DNA of 64,000 nucleotides from Mycolicibacterium brumae. Lineage in GTDB: Bacteria > Actinomycetota > Actinomycetes > Mycobacteriales > Mycobacteriaceae. Numbering within the stretch: position 1 is the first letter of the stretch; the number at the start of each line of letters is the position of its first letter. Positions 43,412 through 51,723 of the stretch are shown piece by piece. Location: assembly GCF_025215495.1 (NCBI RefSeq), contig NZ_CP104302.1, forward strand, positions 2,914,001 to 2,978,000. Direction: 5' to 3'. Under the pieces are notes generated by a model. It did no database searches. It was not told the DNA's origin and saw nothing but the letters and a program-made list of their open reading frames with translations. A program made the translations under genes and the position numbers.

Positions 43412-44556
43412 CGTCGCTGCGCCTCCGTCAACACGTACTGCAGCAGTGCGACATCCACCGCGTAGGGCCGACCGGCGATGTCCGCGCAGCTGCCCGGGGC
43501 GGCGGAGTTCATCGCGCCGCACGCCAGCAGCCCATTGGCGGTGGGGATGCGGAACAGCGGCGGCCGGTAGGGCAGCACGATGAACGGATGGTTGTTGGCG
43601 CGCTTGGCGAATCCGCCTTCGGTGGCGCCGGGCGGTTCGCCGTTGATGCCGCTGAGCCAGCGCGGCACCGGGTTGAGCATGTTGGCGATGCCCTTGTAGT
43701 GCGGGCTGGCGATGCGCAGCAGTTCGCTGACGGCGTCGAGCGCGGTCTGCATCTCCGGGCCGAGTTCGGTTTCGATGTCGGTGACGATGGTGATGACATC
43801 GGCGACCGGAATGTCGAATTCGTAGGCGCCGGCCAGGGTGTCGACGATGTTGGGTGAGATCACCGGCAGCGCTTCGACCATGGTCTTCAGGTCGCCGCGG
43901 TTGTCGCGGAGCATCGATGTCAGCTGCGCGATATTGCGGGTGATCTCCCCCATCTGGGCGATCGCCTGGTCGGGGTTGTCCAGCAGCGCCGAGGAGCGGC
44001 TCATCAACTGGTTGAGCCGCGGTCCCTGGTCGGTCATCGCGGCGTCGATGCCGGCCAGCGCGTCGGCGATATTGGTGGAGCCGTCCGGGTTGATGGCGTT
44101 GACGAAGTCGTTGGCGGAGCCGATGACCTGGGCGATGCTCAGCGGGGTGGAGGTCCGGTTGAGCGGGATGCATTGCCCGGGCTGGAGTTTGGGCCCCTCG
44201 GTGTAGTTGCCGACGAGTTCCAGGGATCGGTCGGCGAGGATCGACGGCGAACGGGTGACCGCACGCACCTCGGCGGGGACCGGCCGGGTCTCCTCGAGGG
44301 TGAAGACGACCTTGACGTCGGTGGCGCCCGGCTCGATGCGGCGCACCTCCCCGACCGGGTAGCCCATCTGGGTGACGTGGTTGCCGAGGTAGAGCCCGAC
44401 GCTGTCGGTCATCATCGCGCAGTACTCTTGCGCGGCGTTCGGCGTCGAGCCGCCGCAGGAGGTGACGCCGAGGGCGAGGGCGGCGGCCAGCGCGGCGGTG
44501 GCGGCGCGGCGGCGGGGGGCCCTGGTACGGGCGGCGCGGGTACGGGGCGCGCGCAT
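43408..44556 (-). CDS. mceD: MceD with a second lipobox
   Basis: A 382-residue Mce protein in the fourth position. Unusually its N-terminus reads as an export signal with a lipobox (ALAAALALGVTSCGG), so it may be lipid-anchored instead of helix-anchored. The MCE domain follows (GLYLGNHVTQMGYPVGEV, VFTLEETRPVPAEVRA), then coiled helical segments (RNIAQLTSMLRDNRGDLKTM) and a Cys-containing C-terminus (NGLLACGAMNSAAPGSCADI). The ATG overlaps the mceC stop (ATGA). Confidence 0.9.
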   Translation of the reverse strand: MRAPRTRAARTRAPRRRAATAALAAALALGVTSCGGSTPNAAQEYCAMMTDSVGLYLGNHVTQMGYPVGEVRRIEPGATDVKVVFTLEETRPVPAEVRAVTRSPSILADRSLELVGNYTEGPKLQPGQCIPLNRTSTPLSIAQVIGSANDFVNAINPDGSTNIADALAGIDAAMTDQGPRLNQLMSRSSALLDNPDQAIAQMGEITRNIAQLTSMLRDNRGDLKTMVEALPVISPNIVDTLAGAYEFDIPVADVITIVTDIETELGPEMQTALDAVSELLRIASPHYKGIANMLNPVPRWLSGINGEPPGATEGGFAKRANNHPFIVLPYRPPLFRIPTANGLLACGAMNSAAPGSCADIAGRPYAVDVALLQYVLTEAQRR

Positions 44557-45533
44557 CAGCAGATCCGTCCCTCGACCGGGAAGCACAGGTCGGTGGCGAG
44601 CAATTGCGGTGGGGTGCCGGCGTTCTGGGCGTCCAGGGTGCGTTGCATGGCGCCGCGGATTCCGCGCAGCCAGCGGACGGTCACGCCATTGCGGTCGGCC
44701 AGGGACTGGAACTCGCCGAGCACGCCGCGGACCCGGTTGATGAAGTCTTGGCGGTGCTCGAAGTAGAACGGGATGAGCGGGAAGATCTTGTCGACGACCT
44801 TGCCGAGGCCGACCAGCGAGCCGGCGAACCCGTCGCCGTAGAGCACCAGTGTCTGCTCCAGGATGGCGATCCGGGTGATCAGGTATTCGATGAGTTCCCG
44901 GTTGTCGAGCATGGTGGAGATGTACTCGTTGGACATCGACAGGATGCTGGTCAGCTGGCCGCGCTGGCGTTCCAGGACCTGGCTGACGCTGTCACCGGCG
45001 TCGATGATCTTGGCCAGGATCTGGGAGTTCTCCCCCGCCAGCCCGGACTGCAGCTGGTCCAGGGATTCCTTGACCGGTCGGGTGGAGACGTTGTCGGTGA
45101 TCTTGGTGGCGTCCGACAGGGTGCGAATCAGGCTGTAGGGCATGGTGACTCGCTGCACCGGGATGGGTTGGCGGCCCAGTTCCCGGTCGCCGAGCGGCAG
45201 CAGGGTGACGAAGTAGCCGCCGACCACGGTGAGCATCCGGACTTCGACCTGGGTCTGATCGCCGATGAACACGTCGTCGTCGACGGTGAGGTCGACGCGG
45301 ACCTGCTCGGGCTCCAGGGACACCTTCTTCACGGTTCCGACGTTGATGCCGGCCACCCGAACGGTGTCTCCGGCGGCGATGGAGGCGGCGTCGTCGGTGA
45401 AGAAGGTGACCTGCTGGCGGTTGGGTGGCGCGATGTACACCCAGGCGACGACCACGGCGATGATCGAGGCCAGGGCGATGGTGGCGACGCCCCACCACAG
45501 CGGTTCGCGCAGGGCGCGGCCTACTGGTTGCAT
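44556..45533 (-). CDS. mceC: MceC
   Basis: A 325-residue Mce protein: membrane helix (GVATIALASIIAVVVAWVYI), MCE domain (VTFFTDDAASIAAGDTVRVA, GINVGTVKKVSLEPEQVRVD) and helical tail (QRGQLTSILSMSNEYISTML). It is the third Mce gene. The start MQPVGRALREP was placed inside the end of mceB (13-bp overlap) because it gives a short N-terminus before the helix. Confidence 0.92.
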   Translation of the reverse strand: MQPVGRALREPLWWGVATIALASIIAVVVAWVYIAPPNRQQVTFFTDDAASIAAGDTVRVAGINVGTVKKVSLEPEQVRVDLTVDDDVFIGDQTQVEVRMLTVVGGYFVTLLPLGDRELGRQPIPVQRVTMPYSLIRTLSDATKITDNVSTRPVKESLDQLQSGLAGENSQILAKIIDAGDSVSQVLERQRGQLTSILSMSNEYISTMLDNRELIEYLITRIAILEQTLVLYGDGFAGSLVGLGKVVDKIFPLIPFYFEHRQDFINRVRGVLGEFQSLADRNGVTVRWLRGIRGAMQRTLDAQNAGTPPQLLATDLCFPVEGRIC

Positions 45534-46561
45534 ATGACCACCTTGCGTCCGTTGAGCAGCACGTCCATCGGCAGCGGGAGTTCGGCGGGGCCGTTGGAGC
45601 AGGGGGCCGGCTCGCCCTCGACCGGCGGCGCCGGGATGTTCTCCCAGACCACGGGAACGCGCTTCATCCCGTCGATCTCGTTGTAGACATTGGTGATCGC
45701 CTTGTCGAAGGCTTTCTCGGGATCCCAACCGGGCACATACCCGGGCTCGGTCCAGGGTCCACTGTCCAAGCCCATCCCAATGAGCAGCCGGTCGACCTCA
45801 GAGGTGAACTCCGGGCCGTACATTGCGGATTTGCGGAACTCGTCGAGCACCGTCATCGCCGAGTCCACCACGATTCTCACCTGGGTGAGGATCTTCGGCA
45901 GTTCGGCCGATCGGCCGTTGACGCCGTTGGCGACCACCTGCAGGTTGCCCAGGATCGTGGAGATGACGGCCTCCCGGTCCGAGACCAGGCCGGTGAGCCG
46001 CTTGATGCTGTCGAGCATCGGGCCCAGGCCCTCACCGTCGCCGGCGAGGAAGGTCGCGACGTTGTCGGTGAAGGTGTTGATCTCGGTGGGGTCCAGGGTG
46101 GCCAGCACCGGCTGCAGCCCGTTGAACAGCACAGTGACGTCGAAGGACGGGATGGTCATATCGGCGGGGATGGCGGTGATCTGGTCCGGGGCGTCGCCGG
46201 CTGCGGCGTCGGCGACGTCGAGGTAGCGCAGTCCGGTCAGCGCCTGGAATTTGACCGCCACCGTGCTGGTGGGCGCGACGCTGTAGTTCTTGTCCATGGT
46301 GAACGCGACGTTGGCGACGGTCTGCCCGCCGTCCCGGTTGAGTTCCAGGGACTGCACCTTGCCGACCCGAACTCCGCGGACGCGCACGTCGGCGCCTTCG
46401 TGCAGGCCGGAGACGTCCGTGAATTCGGCTGTCAGGGTCCGGGTTTCGGCGTCGACGGGTTGCCGGATGACGTTGGACAGCACCACCAGCAGCAGCCCGC
46501 TGACCACCACCGCGATGGCGAACTTCACCAGCGCGCCGATGTTCTTCTTCATCGAGTTCAT
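45521..46561 (-). CDS. mceB: MceB
   Basis: A 346-residue Mce protein: N-terminal helix (LVKFAIAVVVSGLLLVVLSN), MCE domain (LTAEFTDVSGLHEGADVRVR, GVRVGKVQSLELN, ALTGLRYLDVADA) and helical region. It ends DVLLNGRKVVICNQ, a conserved MceB tail with a Cys. Overlap with mceA is 4 bp. Confidence 0.93.
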   Translation of the reverse strand: MNSMKKNIGALVKFAIAVVVSGLLLVVLSNVIRQPVDAETRTLTAEFTDVSGLHEGADVRVRGVRVGKVQSLELNRDGGQTVANVAFTMDKNYSVAPTSTVAVKFQALTGLRYLDVADAAAGDAPDQITAIPADMTIPSFDVTVLFNGLQPVLATLDPTEINTFTDNVATFLAGDGEGLGPMLDSIKRLTGLVSDREAVISTILGNLQVVANGVNGRSAELPKILTQVRIVVDSAMTVLDEFRKSAMYGPEFTSEVDRLLIGMGLDSGPWTEPGYVPGWDPEKAFDKAITNVYNEIDGMKRVPVVWENIPAPPVEGEPAPCSNGPAELPLPMDVLLNGRKVVICNQ

Positions 46562-47700
46562 TGCGGTTCTCCCAGCATGATTCCCATCGGGGCCGCGACA
46601 CCGGGTAGCTGGTCGAGCATGATGCGGACCTGCAGCGCGCGCTGGTCCCCGGAGCCGGCGTACATCCGCTCCAGCCGGGAGCGCAGCTCGCCGAGTTTGT
46701 CGCCGAGGTCTTCGGGCTCCACCAGGCGCGGGACGACGTCGGCCATCACCCGCACGTTGTCCAGCAGCGGGAACAGGTCGTAGGTGTGTGAGCCCTCCAG
46801 GTCGCCCATCTTGGAGAACAGGTCCAGCCGCGCGCCTTCGAACCAGGCCCGGAAGCGGCCGAAGATGAACTTGTCCGGGTCGGTGGCCAGGGTGTCGCTG
46901 GCCTCGTTGTAGTAGTCGAGTTTGAGTTTGTCGTAGTACTTCAGGTACGGGTTCTCGGCTCGCGCCTGCTCCGGGTCGAAGTGCACACCGGAGGCGTTCC
47001 AGATGTAGCTGTGTCCGAGGGTCAGCACCGCGTCCATCGCCGACGGCAGGCTGACGGTGATGGCGGTGGCGTTGCGCAGCAGCTGCTCGGTGGGCACGGT
47101 CTGCACGTCGGCCACCGCGGTGGACACCTGAATCATGGTCTCGAACATGGGATTGAGCGCGTCGGTGTAGCGGGTGGCGCGGTCCATCACGCTGACCAAC
47201 TGCGGGGTGACCACGTTCTGGGTGAGTTCGCCGAGGCGGTACAGCAGGGTCTGCAGGGTGAGGTTGCCGGCGGTCTGCACGTTGATCAGCGACCCGTTGT
47301 CCAGGGGTGAGCCGTGGTCGGCGGGGATCAGGTTCACGCCGGTGACGCCGAAGTAGTTGGCCGGCCGGAAGTCGATGCCGACGCCGTCGGTCAGTCCCTT
47401 GGTGGGCGCGGACTCCAGTTCGACGTCGAGGCGGACCCGGTCGCCGTCGACCCGAGAGACCTGGGTGACTTGGCCGACCTCGACGCCGTGCATGATCACG
47501 GCGGTGCCGTCGGCGACGCCCTGGCCGACGAACGGGGTTTCGATGGCGACCGCGATGGTGTCCTTGGCGGGCTTGCCGGACGGGCTGAGCACGATGGTGT
47601 AGACCAGCGCGGCGACGCCGACGACGGCGACGAACCCGGCGCCGATGGCGGTGAAGATGCGGTCCTGGCGTTTCTCACTGACGCGGAGCAGCGTTGTCAT
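46558..47700 (-). CDS. mceA: MceA
   Basis: A 380-residue Mce protein: N-terminal helix (IGAGFVAVVGVAALVYTIVL), MCE domain (AIETPFVGQGVADGTAVIMH, GVEVGQVTQVSRVDGDRVRL, YFGVTGVNLIPADHG), then a long helical segment. It lies 10 bp after yrbEB and is the first of the six Mce chains. Confidence 0.93.
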   Translation of the reverse strand: MTTLLRVSEKRQDRIFTAIGAGFVAVVGVAALVYTIVLSPSGKPAKDTIAVAIETPFVGQGVADGTAVIMHGVEVGQVTQVSRVDGDRVRLDVELESAPTKGLTDGVGIDFRPANYFGVTGVNLIPADHGSPLDNGSLINVQTAGNLTLQTLLYRLGELTQNVVTPQLVSVMDRATRYTDALNPMFETMIQVSTAVADVQTVPTEQLLRNATAITVSLPSAMDAVLTLGHSYIWNASGVHFDPEQARAENPYLKYYDKLKLDYYNEASDTLATDPDKFIFGRFRAWFEGARLDLFSKMGDLEGSHTYDLFPLLDNVRVMADVVPRLVEPEDLGDKLGELRSRLERMYAGSGDQRALQVRIMLDQLPGVAAPMGIMLGEPQ

Positions 47701-47710
47701 CAGCGCGCCC

Positions 47711-48589
47711 CTAACCCGTGAACACGAACGTCGGTTGCAGGCCCCACAGCGTGACGGTGAGACCGAAATTGAGCACCATGATGGCGACGAGGCTGGCGCG
47801 GACCGCGCGGCCCGAGGCCACCCCGACGCCGACCGGTCCGCCGGAGGCGAAATAGCCGTAGTAGCAATGGATGATGGTGACCGCCGCGCAGAAGACGGTG
47901 GCCTTCAAGGTGGAGTACAGCAGGTCCGTCGGGGACAGGAACTGCACGAAGTAGTGCTGGTAGGTGCCCTGGGCGGCGCCGTAGAACTCGGTGATCATGG
48001 CGTTGGTGACGAAGAAGCTGACCAGCAGGGTCAGCGCGAAGCCGGGGATGACGATCAGCAGGCCGCCGATGAACCGGGTGCCGACGACGTAGGGCAGCGC
48101 GCGCAGTCCCATGGCCTCGGTGGCGTCGATCTCCTCGGCGATGCGCATGGCACCGATCTCTGCGGTCATCCGGCAGCCGGCCTGGGAGGCGAACGCGATG
48201 CCGGCGACCAGCGGGGCCATCTCGCGGACATTGGCCAGCCCGCCGACGATGCCCGACAGCGCGCCGAATCCCAACAGGTTCAACGTCGCCCACGCTTCGA
48301 TGGCGATGGACGCGCCGATCGCGACGCCGAGGATCAGCAGTACGCTGATCACGCCGCCGTCGACGACCAGGGAGCCGCGCCCGAAGGACAGGCTGACCAT
48401 CCGGGCCAGGATCTCGCGGCGGTAGTGCTTGATGGTGACCGGGACGTAGTACAGCACCTGCCCGACGAACAGCAGCGCGCCGCCGATGGTGTGCAGTTGT
48501 TTCCCGACGGCCTCGGCGGGGCGTTCGATGAAGCGGAACTGGTCGAAGTATTTCGACGGCTTGGCGGAGCTCGGCAGGTCCTCGATCAT
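47711..48589 (-). CDS. yrbEB: YrbEB, Mce ABC-type permease
   Basis: A 292-residue MlaE-family permease with five to six membrane segments (IGGALLFVGQVLYYVPVTI, LGVAIGASIAIEAWA, GFALTLLVSFFVTNAMIT). It has the EQ-loop-like segment AEIGAMRIAEEIDATEAMGL, where the shared ATPase MceG contacts the permease. No mceG is in the window, as expected, since one genomic MceG serves all mce systems. A 2-bp gap separates it from yrbEA. Confidence 0.94.
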   Translation of the reverse strand: MIEDLPSSAKPSKYFDQFRFIERPAEAVGKQLHTIGGALLFVGQVLYYVPVTIKHYRREILARMVSLSFGRGSLVVDGGVISVLLILGVAIGASIAIEAWATLNLLGFGALSGIVGGLANVREMAPLVAGIAFASQAGCRMTAEIGAMRIAEEIDATEAMGLRALPYVVGTRFIGGLLIVIPGFALTLLVSFFVTNAMITEFYGAAQGTYQHYFVQFLSPTDLLYSTLKATVFCAAVTIIHCYYGYFASGGPVGVGVASGRAVRASLVAIMVLNFGLTVTLWGLQPTFVFTG

Positions 48590-48591
48590 GG

Positions 48592-49464
48592 CTAGGCCAC
48601 CGCCATCGGGAAGAACATGGTCTGGATCTGGGTGATGATCAGGTTGGCGATGACGATGCCGACCACGTTGAGCACGACGGCGGCATTCACCGCGTCGGCG
48701 ACCCCACGCGGACCACCCTTGGCCTCAACGCCTTTCAGCGACGAGACGATGCCGACGATGCCGGCGAAGACGACGGCCTTGCCGACGGCGAACCAGACGT
48801 CGACCATCTTGGCGAACGCGCCGAAGGAGGCCCAGAAGCTGCCGCTGGTGACGTCGCTGACGGTGACGGCGAGGATGAACGAGGCGATGACCGCGGAGGC
48901 GAGGATGACGGCCATCAACACCGGGGCCAGCAGGATGAGCGCGACGAAGCGGGGCACCACCAGCGCTCGGACCGGGTCGACGCCCATCACGCGGTAGGCG
49001 TCGAGTTCCTCGCGGATGGCCCGGGCGCCGAGGTCGGAGGCGATGGCCGAGGCCGCGGCGCCGCCCATCAGCAGGCCGGCGGTCAGCGGGGCGCCCTGGC
49101 GGACGACGCCGACGCCGCTGGCCGCGCCGACGATGGAGGCCGCGCCGATTTGGTTGATCAGGCCGGAGGACTGCACGGCGACCATGCCGCCGAACGGGAT
49201 GGCCATCAGCAGGGCGGGCATGGCGGTGACCTTGTAGAGCGCCCAGCACTGGTGGATGGTCTCCCCCAGCGGGAACCGCAGGGTGGCGATGTCTCTGACG
49301 ATGTTCTTGATGACCGCGGCGAACATGAAGATGGCGCGGCCGACGGTCTTGGTGCTTTCGACGGGTGTGGTGACCAGTCGGTTCTTGACCGGCTTCAGCA
49401 TCCGCGCGCCGAGCTGCCCCGGGGCAGTCGCGGCGCGGTGCGATCCGCGGGTCGTCGTTGTCAT
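48592..49464 (-). CDS. yrbEA: YrbEA, Mce ABC-type permease
   Basis: A 290-residue MlaE-family permease that heads the mce operon. Segments include ALLMAIPFGGMVAVQSSGL, GLLMGGAAASAIASDLGARA, the coupling loop IREELDAYRVMGVDPVRALV, and LILLAPVLMAVILASAVIAS. Together with YrbEB it forms the inner-membrane channel. No clear motif A is found in the 435 bp upstream; a weak motif B-like site lies at 49571-49595. The operon may also be read from the promoter of the secreted-protein gene at 50361. Confidence 0.94.
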   Translation of the reverse strand: MTTTTRGSHRAATAPGQLGARMLKPVKNRLVTTPVESTKTVGRAIFMFAAVIKNIVRDIATLRFPLGETIHQCWALYKVTAMPALLMAIPFGGMVAVQSSGLINQIGAASIVGAASGVGVVRQGAPLTAGLLMGGAAASAIASDLGARAIREELDAYRVMGVDPVRALVVPRFVALILLAPVLMAVILASAVIASFILAVTVSDVTSGSFWASFGAFAKMVDVWFAVGKAVVFAGIVGIVSSLKGVEAKGGPRGVADAVNAAVVLNVVGIVIANLIITQIQTMFFPMAVA

Positions 49465-49899
49465 CAGTTTGCTGACCGTTCCTGTTCAAGGCCGTGCGAG
49501 GTGATGCTCGAGGGCTGAGGTCGGGCCGCCGAGCTATTGGACTGTGATGGCCGTCTCACCGGCTTTTTGCATCGTACATCGCGGCGTTGTCAGATTGTCA
49601 ATGGTTTGCCGATAATGGAACTGCGTGGCAGAAATCCGGTTCCGCCACGCAACTCGATTTCATGACCAGGAGATACGCGTCCGGTGCGTGGACTGGGGTG
49701 GATTTCGTCCGCGCAATCCGTTTCGGGCCCTTAGGCCCACCGGACACCTCGATCGGGGCACGGTGATGCCGCCTCGGACTCGGGGACGGACCCGGCCGAG
49801 GCGGCGCGGCCACGCCGGTCGACGGCCGGCGACTTGCGGCTACAGAAGTTTGCTAGGACACGGCACCGATTTCGCGACGCCGGACTCCTCCCCTTTTCC
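49465..49899. other. 435-bp upstream region of the mce operon
   Basis: No convincing gene was found on either strand; the short open frames here lack ribosome sites. It contains a weak motif B-like site (ATCGTACA-N9-TGTCAGAT at 49571-49595), 107 bp before yrbEA, and a GC-rich stretch. It is probably the mce promoter/leader. Confidence 0.5.
49571..49595. promoter_or_regulatory. Weak motif B-like site before the mce operon
   Basis: ATCGTACA-N9-TGTCAGAT: perfect right arm, 6 of 8 in the left arm, but spacer one base too long. Confidence 0.22.
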
Positions 49900-50361
49900 T
49901 CAGTCGCCCGCCAGCACGATGACGGTGGTCGCGTTGCCAGTGACGGGATTGGTCATGGCGTGGGCGCCGTAGCGGTTGTAGGAGCAATCCGGAATGGTGT
50001 CCCAGCCGAACAGCGTGGCGCCGTGGATGGCGCGGGACATGGCGTCGTCGCGCTCCGGCCCGGAGTAGCCCGACAGCAGCTTGGCCTTGGCCGCCGGGTA
50101 GCCGAGCTTCTGCAGCGCCGGCATCGGGTCATCCATGGGCTGGAACCGCGCGATCTTCTGCGCGTAGTCCTGGGTCTCCCGGTTGGCGATCTCGGCCAGG
50201 CCGTCGAGCACCGGATCCTGCTGCAGCGCAGGGCAATTCCCGCGCTTGGACGCGACCGCGCCACGAAGGTCGTCGGTGGCGTCGGCCGCCGCGGCGGGCG
50301 CGAGGGCCAATGTCGCGGCGCCGAGCATGACCGCGAGGGCCGTGGTTGTGCGATTCAGCAC
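49900..50361 (-). CDS. Small secreted protein in the motif A regulon
   Basis: A 153-residue exported protein: signal peptide (TTTALAVMLGAATLALAPAA, cleavage near AAA-DATDD), then a domain with LDGLAEIANRETQDYAQKIA and a C-terminal GAHAMTNPVTGNATTVIVLA. The layout is faintly like a CAP/SCP-type fold but the match is weak. Two cysteines (NCPALQ, DCSYN) could pair. GGAGG precedes the start region. Motif A copy 11 is 44 bp upstream, tying it to the catabolic regulon and to the mce operon that follows on the same strand. Confidence 0.82.
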   Translation of the reverse strand: MLNRTTTALAVMLGAATLALAPAAAADATDDLRGAVASKRGNCPALQQDPVLDGLAEIANRETQDYAQKIARFQPMDDPMPALQKLGYPAAKAKLLSGYSGPERDDAMSRAIHGATLFGWDTIPDCSYNRYGAHAMTNPVTGNATTVIVLAGD

Positions 50362-50404
50362 TCCACCACCTCCTCCTCGGTCGACGATCGTCCCGTCAGT
50401 AGGA

Positions 50405-50422
50405 GTATATAGATCGCTCTAG
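50405..50422. promoter_or_regulatory. Motif A operator, copy 11
   Basis: GTATATAGATCGCTCTAG, upstream of the secreted-protein gene (50361, minus). It is the right-most member of the series. Confidence 0.72.
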
Positions 50423-50573
50423 TTTGCGCAAGGGTGGAAGTGCGAGTGGCCCGGCTGCGCGGCAAGGGTGTGCGCATTCACCGCTGCTCTGAGTGGTGAA
50501 TACCGCACAGCACTGCGGTGTCGTACCGTTAGTCCACTGTCCCAAAGGACGGATCCAACTTGCGGAGGTGGGT

Positions 50574-51299
50574 ATGACGACCACGGACACCTCCAATGAC
50601 CTGCGGTTCGGAGTCCCCCTCTACACGCTGACTGACGCTTCCCGCTACCTGCTGGTCCCGCGATCGACCCTGGAAACGTGGGCCCGGGGATACGAACGCC
50701 ACCCAACTGCGAGGCCCGTCCACAGCGGTCCACCGATCATCACGGCGTTCGCCCGGTCAGACACGCGCGGTTCAGCCGAACTCCCGTTCGTTGGCATCGC
50801 AGAGGCGTACGTGCTCAGCGCGTTCCGCCGAGCAGGCGTCCCGATGCAACGAATTCGCCCATCCATCGACTGGCTGATCAAGAACGTGGGTCCCCATGCC
50901 CTAGCGTCGCGGGATCTGTTCACCGATGGCGTCGAGGTTCTCTGGCAGTTTGCCGAGCGTCAGGGTCCGAACAGCACCGACGGCAAGGTCGTGCAGCACC
51001 TGATTGCGCCGCGGCTGGGTCAGTACGTGTTCAAAGACATCGTCCAGCACTATCTGCAGAACATCAGATTCGACATGGATGAGTACGCCAGTTCGATTCG
51101 TCTGCCCCAGTACGGGGATGCCGAGGTCGTGCTAGACCCGTACCGCGGATTCGGCCATCCAATCTTCTCGGGAAGCGGCGTCAAGGTAGAGGATGCAGTC
51201 GGTCGCTTGAGGGCAGGCGAAACCATCGAATCGGTGGCGGAAGACTTCGACATCCCCGAAGGGGACCTTCGTGACGCCCTCGACATCCTCGCGGTCTGA
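50574..51299 (+). CDS. DUF433 antitoxin with N-terminal HTH
   Basis: A 241-residue protein. The N-terminus has a MerR-like helix-turn-helix (LYTLTDASRYLLVPRSTLET then WARGYERHP); the C-terminal 60 residues are a DUF433 domain (GFGHPIFSGSGVKVEDAVGR followed by LRAGETIESVAEDFDIPEGD), the typical antitoxin fold of VapB45-like proteins. GGAGGTGGGT precedes the ATG. It overlaps the PIN-like gene at 51271 by 29 bp, the expected antitoxin-toxin order. It probably binds its own promoter. Confidence 0.88.
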   Translation: MTTTDTSNDLRFGVPLYTLTDASRYLLVPRSTLETWARGYERHPTARPVHSGPPIITAFARSDTRGSAELPFVGIAEAYVLSAFRRAGVPMQRIRPSIDWLIKNVGPHALASRDLFTDGVEVLWQFAERQGPNSTDGKVVQHLIAPRLGQYVFKDIVQHYLQNIRFDMDEYASSIRLPQYGDAEVVLDPYRGFGHPIFSGSGVKVEDAVGRLRAGETIESVAEDFDIPEGDLRDALDILAV

Positions 51300-51708
51300 C
51301 CCACCCGACCCCGATCCCCCATTTCCCCATGTCTTCATTGACCGGAGCCTCGGCCGGCTGATCGTCCCGAGAATTCTTCGAGCACATGGAGTTTCGCTGA
51401 CAACCCTGAGCGAGCATTACGGCGAGGCAGCAGGCCAAACGGTCATCGACACGGATTGGATTCGGCTGACCGCTGAACGCGGATGGGTCGGATTCCACAA
51501 GGATGCCGCCATCAGCCGCAACGACGCGGAACGCGATGCCGTGATGGAATCCGCGGCTCGGATGTTTTGCATCCCGAGAGCCGACATCACCGGCGAAGAC
51601 TCAGCCCAGCGCTTCATACGCAATCTTGAAGCCATCCGGCTGGCGGCCCAGTCGGATGGCCCTTTCATCTACAAGGTGCTGGCGCACCACATTGAGCGGC
51701 TGTACTGA
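51271..51708 (+). CDS. PIN-like (VapC45-type) toxin
   Basis: A 145-residue protein from a GTG at 51271: HVFIDRSLGRLIVPRILRAH, then VIDTDWIRLTAERGWVGFHK and DADISRN-like AAISRNDAERDAV. The early Asp (FIDRSLG) and later Asp/Glu (TDWI) fit the metal site of VapC45/DUF5615-like PIN ribonucleases that pair with DUF433 antitoxins. The HIERLY ending is intact. The start is uncertain: the only ATG nearby (51329) is out of frame. It is convergent with the helicase gene, 15 bp away. Confidence 0.82.
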   Translation: MTPSTSSRSDPPDPDPPFPHVFIDRSLGRLIVPRILRAHGVSLTTLSEHYGEAAGQTVIDTDWIRLTAERGWVGFHKDAAISRNDAERDAVMESAARMFCIPRADITGEDSAQRFIRNLEAIRLAAQSDGPFIYKVLAHHIERLY

Positions 51709-51723
51709 TCGGCGGAACTGCGC

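Noticed and set aside
12527..50422. Motif A as a KstR or KstR2 operator
   Set aside because: The core (TAGAT...ATCTA) does not contain the AAC/GTT or CAAG/CTTG half-sites of those regulators.
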